Both the position numbers and the translations under genes were made by a program. Positions 23,101 through 34,343 of a stretch of 64,000 nucleotides of DNA are shown here, piece by piece; position 1 is the stretch's first letter; each line of letters starts with the position of its first letter. The DNA is from Zea mays (taxonomy: Eukaryota; Streptophyta; Magnoliopsida; Poales; Poaceae): NCBI RefSeq assembly GCF_902167145.1, contig NC_050101.1, positions 178,370,428-178,434,427 on the forward strand, read 5' to 3'. The notes below the pieces were generated by a model, which saw nothing but the letters and a program-made list of their open reading frames with translations, was not told the DNA's origin and did not search any database.

Positions 23101-23781
23101 AACGAACGAACAAACTAAGAACAGGGGACGAACGATCGAAGAACGATCGAACGATCCTTGTGCTAGTGTGTGCTTGTGTGGAACATGGAGTGGGTGTGTG
23201 TGGGGGGGGGAGAGTTGCCATGAAATGGCTTGGGGTGGGAAGAGAGGAGGCCCTTGCCCCTCTATTTATAGCCATGGTGGGGGGATTAGGGGGAGGGATG
23301 AGAGGATTAGTGGGAGGATGAGAGGATTAGTGGGAGATTAGCATGTATTTGTCTTGTATAAGTGAGATTTGCTTGTAGAGCTCACCGTATGACACTGGAG
23401 GCATACATATACGTATGAGCATGAGGAAAGTTATGAAGAAAATATTTATAGGGACTTGAAAAATGATCCTGAAGGTATTTCTCAGGAGGAAAATATCTGG
23501 AGATATATCGGTGGAATATTTGGGCAGTATTTCTGGAAAGAACTTGAAGAGGATCACTAGGGAAATATCTGGGCAGTATTTCTGTAAACAATTTGAGGGG
23601 GATCACTGAGGAAATATTTGTAGGATATTTTGAGGAGGATTTTAGAGAGAATATAGACCACTATACTTTATTTGTTGATATCAACTCGCAAACAAACATT
23701 TTGAAATGAAATTTGAAATTCATTTTGAATTTAGAGCAAGTTTGAGAAAGTTTCAGGATTTGATTTTTTTGGGATGCTACA
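20197..23781 (-). repeat. 3' LTR of the non-autonomous element (left copy, 3585 bp)
   Basis: Starts TGAAGCGTCCCAATCC and ends TTTGGGATGCTACA on the plus strand. It differs from the right copy by a handful of substitutions (for example near 20324, 20529 and 20787) and by indels in the minisatellite at 22.4-23.1 kb. Confidence 0.93.
22379..23155. repeat. GAACGAACGATC minisatellite in the left LTR
   Basis: First come short GATGAATAGTAAC-type units. Then a higher-order array combines GAACGAACGATCGAATGATC with the block CGGAATTTCGGCAGCATAACG, the whole repeating roughly every 120-170 bp about four times. Arginine/asparagine-rich ORFs here are translations of the repeat and should be disregarded. 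Confidence 0.9.
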
Positions 23782-23800
23782 AATCTACCCCACTTAAAAG
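23782..23800 (-). other. Polypurine tract of the non-autonomous element
   Basis: On the minus strand TTTTAAGTGGGGTAGATT abuts the LTR start TGTAGCATCCC. This is the plus-strand priming site and fixes the element as minus-oriented. Confidence 0.8.
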
Positions 23801-25636
23801 GAATCTCGTCCTCGAGATTTGGCTTAGAAGGGTTATGGGTATAGCTTTACTTCAGCTACATATCTTCACTTTGCAGACTCTTCGAGGAGATAGAGCTTCA
23901 ACAAAATCTGGCCTGGCGGAGCATCTGGTTGCTGATTGCAAACGCTGATTCTGGCTACTCACAGATCATCTTCAGGCTTCTAGGTTTCGCTTGACAGCTA
24001 GCTTATTGAAGAAGCATCAATGCCAACACGCAAACCTTTCTCTTGCGAACTTCCACATGGATTCCTTCCTTGATTGGTCTTCCGGTGCTTCATCAACACA
24101 ACTTGGGTGACCACTTCTCATCCAGAAACTTATATGCTTTGAGGATCTGGTCCTTCACAAGCTCGCTACAGGCCTTCTTCTTTTTCTCCATAGCAGGAAC
24201 CTTACTGGAACACTACCCCACTTAAATGGAATGAGGGTAGAACTCTTGAATCTTGGGGATTTGAACTCCTTGAAGTACCTCATAACAAGGGTGTTACGGG
24301 ACCTTCTTCTGCTGTTGCTGCTTGAGCTGGCTGCGGAGGGATGACTGGCACAAGGTTGATTCTGGGAGAACCTTCTTCTTATCTTCTCTTCAATATCTTC
24401 TTTTCTCTTCTCACTTTTCACTTTTCACTGCCTCTTTCTTTCTCTTTGCTCTTCCCACTGGAGGAGTCTATCGATGAGTATTACCATCATACAGAGGAGG
24501 AAACCAAAGACTATGAACCATGTACAACAGTCTTCAACCCAAGAATCACCGAGCATTGTGATCTTAGGGGCGAGGGAGTGGAAAATGGAGTTGCTTGCTA
24601 TTTGGCAGGGAGGTTTATCTGGAGTGTGCTTTGCTTTGAGCGAGATGGGAGTTGAGGGAGCCGATGGGGGGTTTTATAGGCGAGCGGGGGTGTTCGGTTG
24701 TGGAGTGGCGGTGATGGAGCAGGTGCTACGCGGCAGCGGGTGCGACAAGGGGAGGGGGCCTGGTGTTGCCGGCGATGATGGTGGCGGTGGGTGCGCTGCA
24801 AAGGGGGAGTGGGGCGGTGGTAGTGCGCTGCAAAAGGGGGCGTGGGGCGGTGGTAGTGCGCATGGAGGCGGGCACGCGTGCGAGGGGCACGGGTGAGTGG
24901 TGGGGTCGATGACCCTGATGTTTGTGGTCTCTGGTTCCAAGAATCTTTGCCTCTCTGTATGGTAATAACTCCTTCTGTCCTCTTTTTCTGTTTACTTTGA
25001 CTCAGGGGCAGTGCTTTGATTCTCACGGTCGGCCCTTTTGACTGAGCGACTGAATAGGTTCCTCTGTAGCTTATTCCATGCTTCAAGGGTAAGCTTCTCG
25101 GTATCTTCTTGGGTAAGACACTTTTCTCTTGAGATGGGTTAAGATGAGAATGGAAGCATAAGGTGAGGATTAGATCTAATTTGAGATCTATGTTTTTAGA
25201 GAAAACCTTTTTAAGAAAAACGAAAAGAAAACACACAAGCTCAGCAATGATAAGCACAAACAAATCAAATGTTTTGAATAAGGGAAGAATAGAGTTTTTC
25301 CAAAGCACGAGCTACTCAGATTCGGGGGCTAAGCATAACTACTATTGCTTGGCTCCTGAATTGAGAACTATGCTAAATGCAACTTATGAGCACTAACGTT
25401 AAAGCATCACATATGCACTCAAAAGGGGAGAAAACATCAAGCGAAATTCATTTTGAAATGCCCTAGGGGGCCACACAAATAGAGTTTTTCAAGGCACGGG
25501 ACTACACGATTACCTCTCATACATGCAGGGCTCTAGCCAAAGTGAAGAAAAACTTCACTACCCAATGCATGCAGAGGACTGGGCATACTAACTTCAGACC
25601 AGGCAACTTCTCTTCTGGCAAGGCTGACGCACAACT
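23801..25636 (-). other. Non-coding interior of the non-autonomous element
   Basis: Between the 373-residue ORF and the polypurine tract I see no retroviral domain. A G-rich patch at about 24660-24900 has repeated GTGGGGCGGTGGTAGTGCGC units and yields low-complexity His/Pro/Arg ORFs on the minus strand that I do not accept as genes. Confidence 0.6.
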
Positions 25637-26758
25637 TCAATCTGAGATATCTCCTGGATGGGTCAACATGGAGCTGATGTTGATGACTTCTTCTGGCGGC
25701 GACTGAGATGGCAGAACAGGGTCGAACTCTTCTTCAAGCGGGACTGGCTCTTGTAGCTCCTCAGAGGGCGGTGGTGCTGGCGGGGTGCTTGCAGCTTCTT
25801 CCTTAACCTCAAGGGATGGTGCTGGAATCTTCTTCATGGTGAGGGGCTCAAACAACTCTGGCGGGGGATCTTGGGAGGACTCGGGGTGCTCTTGCTTATT
25901 CGTAGCCTGAGGGAAGACTGGAATTCCTTCCACGACTATGGATCCTTCCGGTAGTTCCCAAGCCTTCTTTTCTCCTCTGGTAGAGACCGGGTGACCTTCA
26001 AGAATCTGGGGGTCTTCAGCTCTCCTGGGTTGAACTGGGTTGGATGGAGCGGGCTCTTGGATCCGCAGGGCTCTACGTTGGTTATGGGTTACCAAGTAGG
26101 CCTCCATCAACTTCTGGATGTGCTCATCCTTGGCTTGATTCAGGGCTTCAACAGCAATGACTTCACGACTCTCCAAGGCAGTTGCACGGGCTTGAGCTGT
26201 GGTGAGATCCACATGCAGCTGACGGTTGCGCTTCTCTGCATCTTCTGCTCGGGCAATCATCTGACGGTGGTGCCGAGCCAAGAAATCATACTGTGCATCC
26301 AGGGTGAGCAGGTATGCAGTGAGGTACATGACGGTGGGGTCGTCCTCAAGCAGCTGCTTCCCTTCCAATGCACGCATCCTGGCCATCCAAACTAGACGGT
26401 CTCTCTGAAAGGGTGGAAAGAATCTGAGCGGGGTGTCGACCACTTCTTCTTCGTAGATCTGACACAGGGCCCTCAATGCCTTGCGAGCGATGACTTGGCA
26501 GGTGTCTTTGAATCTGTGCCCAGCAGCAGTGACACTCCATTCCACATGGTGTGGACTGGATCCAATGTATACAGTCACGACACACTTCTCTGTGCCATGC
26601 TCGACGAACTCACGACCATCATACTCTGGCTGGCTCCTGATTCCGAGGCGAACTGTGCATGCTCTCAGCAACTTGGGGAAACCATCTTCATTCTGGCAAA
26701 AGCTGGTTTGGCACTGAACCTCCATCTGACTTCTGAGAGAAGGAAAGGGGGAAAACAT
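25637..26758 (-). CDS. 373-residue protein of unknown function, sole ORF of the non-autonomous element
   Basis: The ORF starts 103 bp beyond the primer site, where gag normally begins, and runs in the sense direction. I do not recognise the family. Residues about 15-115 look like a compact folded domain with conserved-looking blocks (CQTSFCQNEDGFPKLLRACT, HHVEWSVTAAGHRFKDTCQV, ARKALRALCQIYEEEV). Residues about 150-235 are Ala/Glu/Gln/Arg-rich and likely a coiled coil. The C-terminal third is Pro/Glu-rich and probably disordered. There is no CCHC knuckle, DSG protease motif, YVDD or DDE. It could be a gag-like structural protein, an accessory protein, or host-derived sequence. The open frame in a young copy suggests it is functional or was so recently. 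Confidence 0.7.
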   Translation of the reverse strand: MFSPFPSLRSQMEVQCQTSFCQNEDGFPKLLRACTVRLGIRSQPEYDGREFVEHGTEKCVVTVYIGSSPHHVEWSVTAAGHRFKDTCQVIARKALRALCQIYEEEVVDTPLRFFPPFQRDRLVWMARMRALEGKQLLEDDPTVMYLTAYLLTLDAQYDFLARHHRQMIARAEDAEKRNRQLHVDLTTAQARATALESREVIAVEALNQAKDEHIQKLMEAYLVTHNQRRALRIQEPAPSNPVQPRRAEDPQILEGHPVSTRGEKKAWELPEGSIVVEGIPVFPQATNKQEHPESSQDPPPELFEPLTMKKIPAPSLEVKEEAASTPPAPPPSEELQEPVPLEEEFDPVLPSQSPPEEVINISSMLTHPGDISD

Positions 26759-26861
26759 TTTTGAAATGAAGGGATGCGAGCAAGAATTTTTTTAAGAAAA
26801 TAGTTTGGACTCAAAAACTTTTGGATCAGGCTAAGGGTTACGTCCTGCGGCCAACCTAACA

Positions 26862-26873
26862 GCTCCGATACCA
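26862..26873 (-). other. Primer binding site (initiator tRNA-Met type)
   Basis: On the minus strand TGGTATCGGAGC lies 2 bp inside the right LTR. It differs at one position from the TGGTATCAGAGC of the Opie-like element. It identifies the right LTR as the 5' LTR. Confidence 0.82.
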
Positions 26874-26875
26874 CC

Positions 26876-29800
26876 TGAAGCGTCCCAATCCTCTGGGACT
26901 CAAATGTGATACAATTACTAGTCCCAGGAGGCTAGTAAACACATTTATACATCAGATGATTCCAGATCTGCTTAAACGAGACAAACCTATAAAGGTGGCG
27001 AACAGCTTTAAGAGTTGGTCCACAACTCGAGACATATCATCAGAGTGGGGCTGAAGCAGCCCGATATACGCAGCGAAGCAATTCAGCGGTCCAACAGCCA
27101 CAGGCAAGGTTGGGAACAGTCGTAACTCTTACCCGATCTCCTTTTTCTGAAAAAACAACAAATAAGCAAGGGTGAGTACAAACGTACTCAGCAGCCCACC
27201 TTCACCCGTGGAATGGGGAAATCAGATATAATGCATGGAATATGTAGAGCTCAGGATATTTGCAGAAACAACAATATTTTATGCAGGGTTGTTTTGAAAA
27301 ACATTTTGTATTTTGCAAAGTGCATCCTCTCCAAAAGGAGCAGGAAGTTTTTCAGTATTATAACAAAATCCCCTGGACTAAACCATCCAGGTATCTCAGC
27401 AGTTTCCCACTGGTTTTCCTTTTCAAAAACAGCTACTGGACTTCCCGTCCACCATAGCTCACGACTCAACCGCCGAACCTTTTTAAAAACCACTTTTCTC
27501 AAAACCATCTCTTTTTTGGAAAACAAAACATTAATTGCCATACCATACCAGACTCGTCCATTCCTGTGGACACAGACTATTCGAATAGGTTTTCAAACTC
27601 TGCGCAGGGGTGTACACTTTACCCACTAGTTCGGCTCTGCGATCCCATGGCCAATGAGACCCGAATCCGACTCTCTTTCTTTCCCCGCACGTCCTAACCT
27701 TAACGGTTATCCGGAAGGAGTCAGGCCACCACCATGTCCAAACCGGACAAAACTTTCCCCCTCCTTATCCTCCCGGTGCTCCCCAGCCTTCATAACCCTG
27801 GGGTTGGACCGTACGAGTTCAGATTGAGTCACTGCCCACACAGTCTCGAGTGGTTGTACTATTAAAGAGTACAGGTAGTGAAGATGACAAACCGGTCCTT
27901 ATATGAGGGGACAATCCTTCTGCTCACGCCTAAACCAGCTGAGCCAACACCTTAGGCCCTCCCCTAAACCAGGGAGTCCCTGATTATCCCACTCACAAGG
28001 TGATAAGGGTGAAAACCCTTCATCACACACATTTTGAAAAGCATTTTCTTTTGAAAACTCACACCTGTTCTCAAATCATTTGGAACATATATATCAGGGA
28101 TTGATTGCGGCAAGCGGCTGGGTGGCCATAATAACTTGTCTCAAAATCATATCATGCATAAAATAACAGGCTGAGGGTTGTGGTTGAAAAATCATAGGTA
28201 ATTTATGCATCAAAGGGATCCAGTGAGCTTGCCGTGCTTATTCGGCGAAGGGGGAAGGGGAGCTCGCGGAACTGGCTTCTGGCTCCACCGCCTAGCGTAG
28301 ACTTGCAGATCTGGCCTCCACGAGACGGCACGAACGCTCCGATAACTATGCAACATGAACAAGCAAACATACAAACCAGCAAGTATACCAACAAATATTT
28401 AGTATAGTGGTCAGAAAAGCGATATATGGATGGGTAGAGTCTTGAGTAGAATCTGTGTCATGTGGTGTTGTGATATTACTGGTGGTGGAGCGGAGGTGCT
28501 TACCAGGAGGGTGGACTGGAGGCGAAGCGACACTATGCGTGTAGCCGGTAGAGCGGAGTAACTGAGTGGGTGGGGTGTTTGCCTTGGTTGAGGGTGTTGA
28601 GTGTGTGTGGAGAGGGAGAGGGTAGTTGGGTGTATTTATAGCTGGGTGTATGTGGTGTAGCACAGTGAAGTTCACTGTTGGTGAGAATAGTGATGAATGA
28701 ATCGTCTGACTTAGTATGAACAAGAGAGTTATAGGCAGAATATGGGACAAGAGTATTTTGGGAGTCTTCTGGAATATGAACCATGCTTAAGAGATGACAT
28801 GGTTGGATAGGGAATAGTTTGATAAGAATTTAGAAACAAGAATTATTGGAATCTGAGTTTGGAAGCCTGGTTCGAAGGAATCTCAAAGTCAAGCGTGCTC
28901 AACTTGGGGAAACCTGGGATGGGTGACCAGATGGGAAGTTCCCTACTGGAAGAAAAATCACAGTCAACGGAGTTCGTATGACTGGAATATGGGTCTGGCT
29001 GGTCTTAGGTGGACTGGACAACATGATGTACGAGTAGTTGAAATTTGGGATGACTAGATGACCGATGAATAGTAACGATGATTAGTAACGATGAATAGTA
29101 ATGATAAATAGTAACGATGATGAATAGTGTATGTGAATAGTAACGATGAATAGTAATGGTGAATAGTGATAGTGAATAGTTCGTATGAACGAACGATGAA
29201 TAGGAACTATGACCGAACAGACGAACGATCGAATGATCGGACGAACGAACGATCGGAATTTCGGCAGCATAACGGCAGGAAAAGATTATTTGGACGAACG
29301 AACGGACGAACGATCGAATGATCATACGAACGAACGATCGGAATTTCGGCATCATAACGGCAGGACAAAGATTATCTGGAAGAACGATGAATAGGGACTA
29401 TGAACGAACGATGAATCGACGAATAGGGACTATGAACGAACGATGAACGATCGAATGATCGAACGAACGAACGATCGGAATTTCGGCAGCATAACGGCAG
29501 GACAAAAATTATCTAGAAGAACGATGAATAGGGACTATGAACGAACGATGAACGATGAATAGGAACTATGAACGAACGATGAACGATCGAATGATCGAAT
29601 GAACGAACGATCAGAATTTCGGCAGCATAACGGTAGGAAAAAGATTATTTGGACGAACGATCGGACGAACGAACGAACGAACCATGAACGATCAGACGAA
29701 CGATCCAACGATCGGACGAACGAACGAACAAACTAAGAACAGGGGACGAACGATCGAAGAACGATTGAACGATCCTTGTGCTAGTGTGTGCTTGTGTGGA

Positions 29801-30401
29801 ACATGGAGTGGGTGTGTGTGGGGGGGGGAGAGAGTTGCCATGAAATGGCTTGGGGTGGGAAGAGAGGAGGCCCTTGCCCCTCTATTTATAGCCATGGTGG
29901 GGGGATTAGGGGGAGGGATGAGAGGATTAGTGGGAGGATGAGAGGATTAGTGGGAGATTAGCATGTATTTGTCTTGTATAAGTGAGATTTGCTTGTAGAG
30001 CTCACCGTATGACACTGGAGGCATACGTATACGTATGAGCATGAGGAAAGTTATGAAGAAAATATTTATAGGGACTTGAAAAATGATCCTGAAGGTATTT
30101 CTCAGGAGGAAAATATCTGGAGATATATCGGTGGAATATTTGGGCAGTATTTCTGGAAAGAACTTGAAGAGGATCACTAGGGAAATATCTGGGCAGTATT
30201 TCTGTAAACAATTTGAGTGGGATCACTGAGGAAATATTTGTAGGATATTTTGAGGAGGATTTTAGAGAGAATATAGACCACTATACTTTATTTGTTGATA
30301 TCAACTCGCAAACAAACATTTTGAAATGAAATTTGAAATTCATTTTGAATTTAGAGCAAGTTTGAGAAAGTTTCAGGATTTGATTTTTTTGGGATGCTAC
30401 A
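26876..30401 (-). repeat. 5' LTR of the non-autonomous element (right copy, 3526 bp)
   Basis: Nearly identical to 20197-23781 but 59 bp shorter, mostly because of the minisatellite. Transcription should run leftward from within this LTR into the 373-residue ORF. Confidence 0.93.
29060..29785. repeat. GAACGAACGATC minisatellite in the right LTR
   Basis: Counterpart of 22379-23155. It has fewer GATGAATAG units near 29080-29180 and a shortened array near 29650-29690. Confidence 0.9.
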
Positions 30402-33400
30402 ATAAAGTAATGTGGGACAGTGAATCATAAAGTATGTAGGACATAATGGGTCAGAGGACACTTGCCTTCACCAGGTGGTTCCTCAGGGAGGTCTCCAACA
30501 ACACACTCAGGAACCTCGGACTGCTCGTTGTCTAAATGAAGCAAGCATGCATTCAATACATTTGGAAAGTACAAATGAACATCACACCAAACATGTACAA
30601 ACATTGGAACACATCTTAAAAGGACACAATACTACATAAGGGATAATGAATTCAAAATATAACATGAACTATAACATAAATTAACTTCATTTGGAAGTAG
30701 ATTATTATTTCCCTAAGTGTTATTTACAAGTACATAATCATAGATCAATTTATTTTATGGTGACCTAAAATTTAGAAGAAAGATGAACTTATGTAATACA
30801 TATTATTAATATCACAAGCTTAAACAACTTTAAATCTCTAAGGTTCTCCTTTTATTTATTTTATTAAATAAATAAGCTACATCTACATTAGTTCATATTT
30901 AATCATAAAAATTAGAATGTGCAGACAGTAAATGAAACCATTATTTAGATAGAGAATAATTCTATGAACATTTTGCAATTTGGATCACTAAATTTGGAGT
31001 TCATATGCAAAAGTTATGAAATAAACAAGTTTGGGAATTCAAAATATGCAAAAGTCCAGGGCTAAATCTGCAAGATTACAGGGGCCTGCGCGCGAAAACC
31101 AGGGACAGCAGGTTGATTTCTAATAAACCGAGGGTCTCTTTAAGAAAACTACCGCGCGAAGGGGTATCGGGTAAATCTAACCATCAGATCTAAAACCAAC
31201 GGCTGAGATTAGATCTGTGTCCAAGGGCGCGCGCGCGCGAGCGGGCGAGCGCTGACAGGCGGGCCAAGGAGTGTCAGCGATAGAGGGGGAGAGCGCGCTG
31301 ACCGAGTGGGCCCAGCGCTAAGGGGTTTAGGCGCTGACAGGCGGGCCAGGGCGTCAGGGCGCGCGTGCGCGAAGCGTTATCCGAGATCTGAGTCGTTCGA
31401 TCTAAATCGGACGGAGGGGACTAGACCAGGGGAAACAGACGGCTGTAGGCGGCGCCGCTCCTCTCCGCGGCGGTGAGGTCGCCGGAGTTGAGGCTGGCGC
31501 GAGCTAGGGTGGCTCCGGGGTCGCCGGAGTTGCGCAGAGAGGGAGAGGGCGCCACGACGAACTCGATGGCAGGGAAGAGGCCATGAATCCACAGGCAGAG
31601 AGGGGAGAACGGCGGTGAGAAAGCCTCGGGCGGGCCGGAGTAACTCTGGTGAGCCATTTCGGCCACGGGGAGGGGACTTAAGGCGTGCTAAGGCCTGGGC
31701 TAGCTTCAGCAGAGGCAGGGGTGACACAGGGACCTACTCCGGGGACTAGACCGAGCTAAATCGGCTGGCCTCCGCGTGAGCACGGCGGGCCGCCGCGGCC
31801 GAGCACCGGGGAAGGTGACATTGGCTGAACATAGGGCGCAATAGGGGAAATTGGGCACGGAGACGGGTGTCTCACCTCGAGGCGGATCTCAGGGAGGCTT
31901 GGAGCGGTCTCCGGCGAGCTGGATGGCCGGGAACGCGGGCGCAGGTCTCCGGCGGCTGGCGGCGTGGGTAGAAAGCGAGAGAGGGTGAAGCTGTGCGAAA
32001 TAAGGCGAGGGGTGTGCGCGGGGCACTGGCAGAGCTCTAAGAAGGGAGCTGGGCGCGTGGGCGGGCGTCATGGTCGAGAAATCCGGTGACGTGCGCGAGT
32101 GCGCACGCGCCGGTCCACGGCGAGCGCGGAGGGGGCGGAACTGACAGGGCAGGCCCATGGCGCAGAGAGAGAAGAAAGTGGCGCGCGGGGCAATGGCTCG
32201 GCGATTGGTGATCTAGGCCCGCGAGACAGAGAGAGTGCGCGTGGGTGAAGAAAAACTGGCGCCGACAGATCGGCCCAACTGGGCAGCGAGCGAGAGAGGG
32301 AGCGCGCACGCGAGGGAGAACTGCCGCTGGCAGGCGGGGTCCGCCTGTCAGATGACGCGGGCGCGCGACCTGGCTGGGCCGACTTGGGCCGGCTGGGCTG
32401 CTTTATCCTTTTCTTTTTCTCTGGATTTTCTAATTCCTTTTCCATTTCTTTTTCTATAGAGTTTTCAAATCCAAATTCAAACTAGGTTTCAAATTCAAAT
32501 AAATTCAAACTTGTGCAACACTTCAAAGAATATTTTAAGCTCAGCATGATGCAACATATCATGACTCATAAGGTTTTGACAAAAATAAATAATTAACCTC
32601 CACTAGTTTAAGCTATCTCTAATCAAAAAGGAAAAAGGGAGAGAGAATCTAGAGATAGAGAAAGCCTATAGTGAGAAAAAAGAAGAGTAACACATGATTT
32701 TGGGTGATAAATAGAAAGAAATTTTATACCCCAAAATCAGGGTGTTACACTATCTCTCTTCTCACAATGCAAAGGACCCAACCCTTATTCCCGGTTTAGG
32801 TAGTGGTAGAGAGAGTAGGTAATTTATGCATCAAGGGAAGAATGTACTTGCCTTCGTCGAAGTTCTCCTGGCACGAAAGGTCTATTTCGGAAAGGTCGGG
32901 TTCCTGCCCTTTTTCCGGAGCTACAAATTCCGGAGGATCGGATCCCTCTTCTCCTAGCAAAATAGGCAATGAACAATACATCAACCATGGTGGCTTAGTG
33001 GAGTGTGCCAAGCTTTAAATATTATTATTGTGTGCCCTATAATTTATTTAGACTATTTTTGGTGCATAAAATATCAATATATGCATTTATATATGAAAAT
33101 AGGAAAAGAAAAAGGAGAAAATGAAAAAAGAAAAGGGTTCTCGGTTAGCTGGGCCCCGGGGGGAAATTTGGCCCAGCCGAAGGCGCGTGCGCCAGCGCGG
33201 GCGATCGGCCCAGCTAGGCCCGCTACGAGACACGACGCGAGGGGGGTGACGCTATGGACACGGGCCCACATGCCAGCGAGGGGAGGAGGTAACGGTGTCA
33301 GAGGGGGGAAGGAGGGCGGTTCGCCCGCAGCGGTGAGAACCGGTCGCCGGTGAACCAGTTCTGGATCGACGGGATGGTGGCATAGCACGGGCGGAGGTAG

Positions 33401-34343
33401 GGGGTCACAGAGGTGGGGTCAATTTGGCCGGTGGGGGCTTGGAACAGCCGGTCCGCGGTGAGGTGGCGGGTGTCCACGGTAGCGAGGTCGCCGGTGGGGC
33501 TACCGGACATAATAGGCGAAGGAGAAGTGTGTGCTATGCTTGTGGCGCATTGGCAGAGCTTAAGAGCTATAGAAATTTGACTATAAGCCACTAGAGATGG
33601 GAGCTCACCGGAGCGGAGGAAGGGCACAGCTTGATTGAGCTCGGGGGAGGGGTGTCGGGAGTTGGGGAAGCTCGGGGCGGTCCTTTTATAGGCGGTCGGG
33701 GAGGGGGAGGAGAGGTGGCGAGCACCGACGATGGTTGCAGCGGCGGTGATGATGGCACACAGTGGCGACGGGACGGCTCGGGCAGACAGCGGCGACGGGA
33801 CGGCTCGGGCAGAAGGTGGCCGGCGACGAACGCGTCGATGGCCGATCACGGGCGATAGGGGAAGGGGCTGACGAGCGGGACCGGGCCATCAGAGAGAGAG
33901 CGAGTGCGGGGAGGAGGGGCGGGCGTGGCTGACAGGTGGGGCTGGGCTGTCAGGGAAGAGCGCGGCGCGGGGGGGGGGAGATGGGCCGCGCGGGCCGTGA
34001 GAGGTGGGGGGAGTGCTGGCGCGCATGAGAGAGGGAAGGACTTGGGCCAGATTTGGCCCAGCCGGGGGGGAGATAAATTCCTTTTTCTTTTTTTTCTTTT
34101 TCTATTTCCAATTCTATTTCTCTTTCCCCTTTTCTATAATCTCTTTTTCCTTTAAACAAATATTTATCTAGATTTCTTGGGGTGTCAAAATATTCTATGT
34201 GAAGTGCTACTAGAAATCATGGTGTATGCATATGCTGAAGGGAATGTTTCATGGGATGGGGTCTTAGGAGATAATTAAAAAAGGGGGGGTTTAGGAGTTT
34301 AGGGTTCCTAACCTTGGGATCAAAATTGGGATGTTAGAGTTAC

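Larger units (their letters stand above)
20197..30401 (-). mobile_element. Complete young non-autonomous gypsy-like LTR retrotransposon (10.2 kb)
   Basis: Two near-identical LTRs (20197-23781 and 26876-30401) flank a 3.1-kb interior. ATAAA is duplicated at 20192-20196 and 30402-30406. The primer site beside the right LTR and the polypurine tract beside the left LTR set the orientation as minus. The interior encodes one 373-residue ORF and no recognisable protease, reverse transcriptase, RNase H or integrase. It must depend on enzymes from another element. The terminal TGTAGCATCCC and the polypurine tract AAGTGGGGTAGATT are in the style of Tekay/Del chromoviruses; the family name was not verified. 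Confidence 0.93.
18911..32749 (-). mobile_element. Inner solo LTR (Tekay/Del-style gypsy), interrupted by the young element
   Basis: It starts TGTCACACCCGGTTTTGG at 18911 and ends AAAATCAGGGTGTTACA at 32749, with CTATC at 18906-18910 and again at 32750-32754. Without the insert it is about 3.6 kb (18911-20196 plus 30407-32749). The minus strand begins TGTAACACCCTGATTTTGGG, the usual start of this LTR type. A GC-rich central part (31.08-32.4 kb) resembles a transcribed leader. The ORFs here have no recognisable domains. Confidence 0.9.
17799..34338 (-). mobile_element. Outer solo LTR (gypsy, same family as the young nested element), interrupted by a second solo LTR
   Basis: It starts TGAAGCGTCCCGGTCC at 17799 and ends TTGGGATGTTAGA at 34338. 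The same pentamer, GTTAC, flanks it at 17794-17798 and 34339-34343. Without the inserts it is about 2.7 kb (17799-18910 plus 32755-34338). Its start and several internal blocks, for example the start of the ACTCTGCGCAGAGG block near 18391, match the LTRs of 20197-30401. Orientation is inferred as minus by analogy. The last base pair is GA instead of CA, consistent with age. GC-rich ORFs at 33.1-34.1 kb are LTR sequence. Confidence 0.88.

Noticed and set aside
22379..23155. CRISPR-like array
   Set aside because: Repeats are short, irregular and without unique spacers; the window is a plant genome and the array lies in an LTR.
22571..23341. Plus-strand ORFs rich in Arg, Asn, Thr and Asp (also at 29209-29941)
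   Set aside because: They are translations of the GAACGAACGATC minisatellite and open only because the repeat lacks stops.
24598..25308. 236-codon minus-strand ORF in the non-autonomous element
   Set aside because: It is sense-oriented but its C-terminal half is low-complexity His/Pro/Arg from a G-rich repeat, and no domain is visible.
33298..33849. 183-codon minus-strand ORF, with other GC-rich ORFs at 31.4-34.1 kb
   Set aside because: They lie in the GC-rich centres of solo LTRs, have biased composition, and overlap in several frames.
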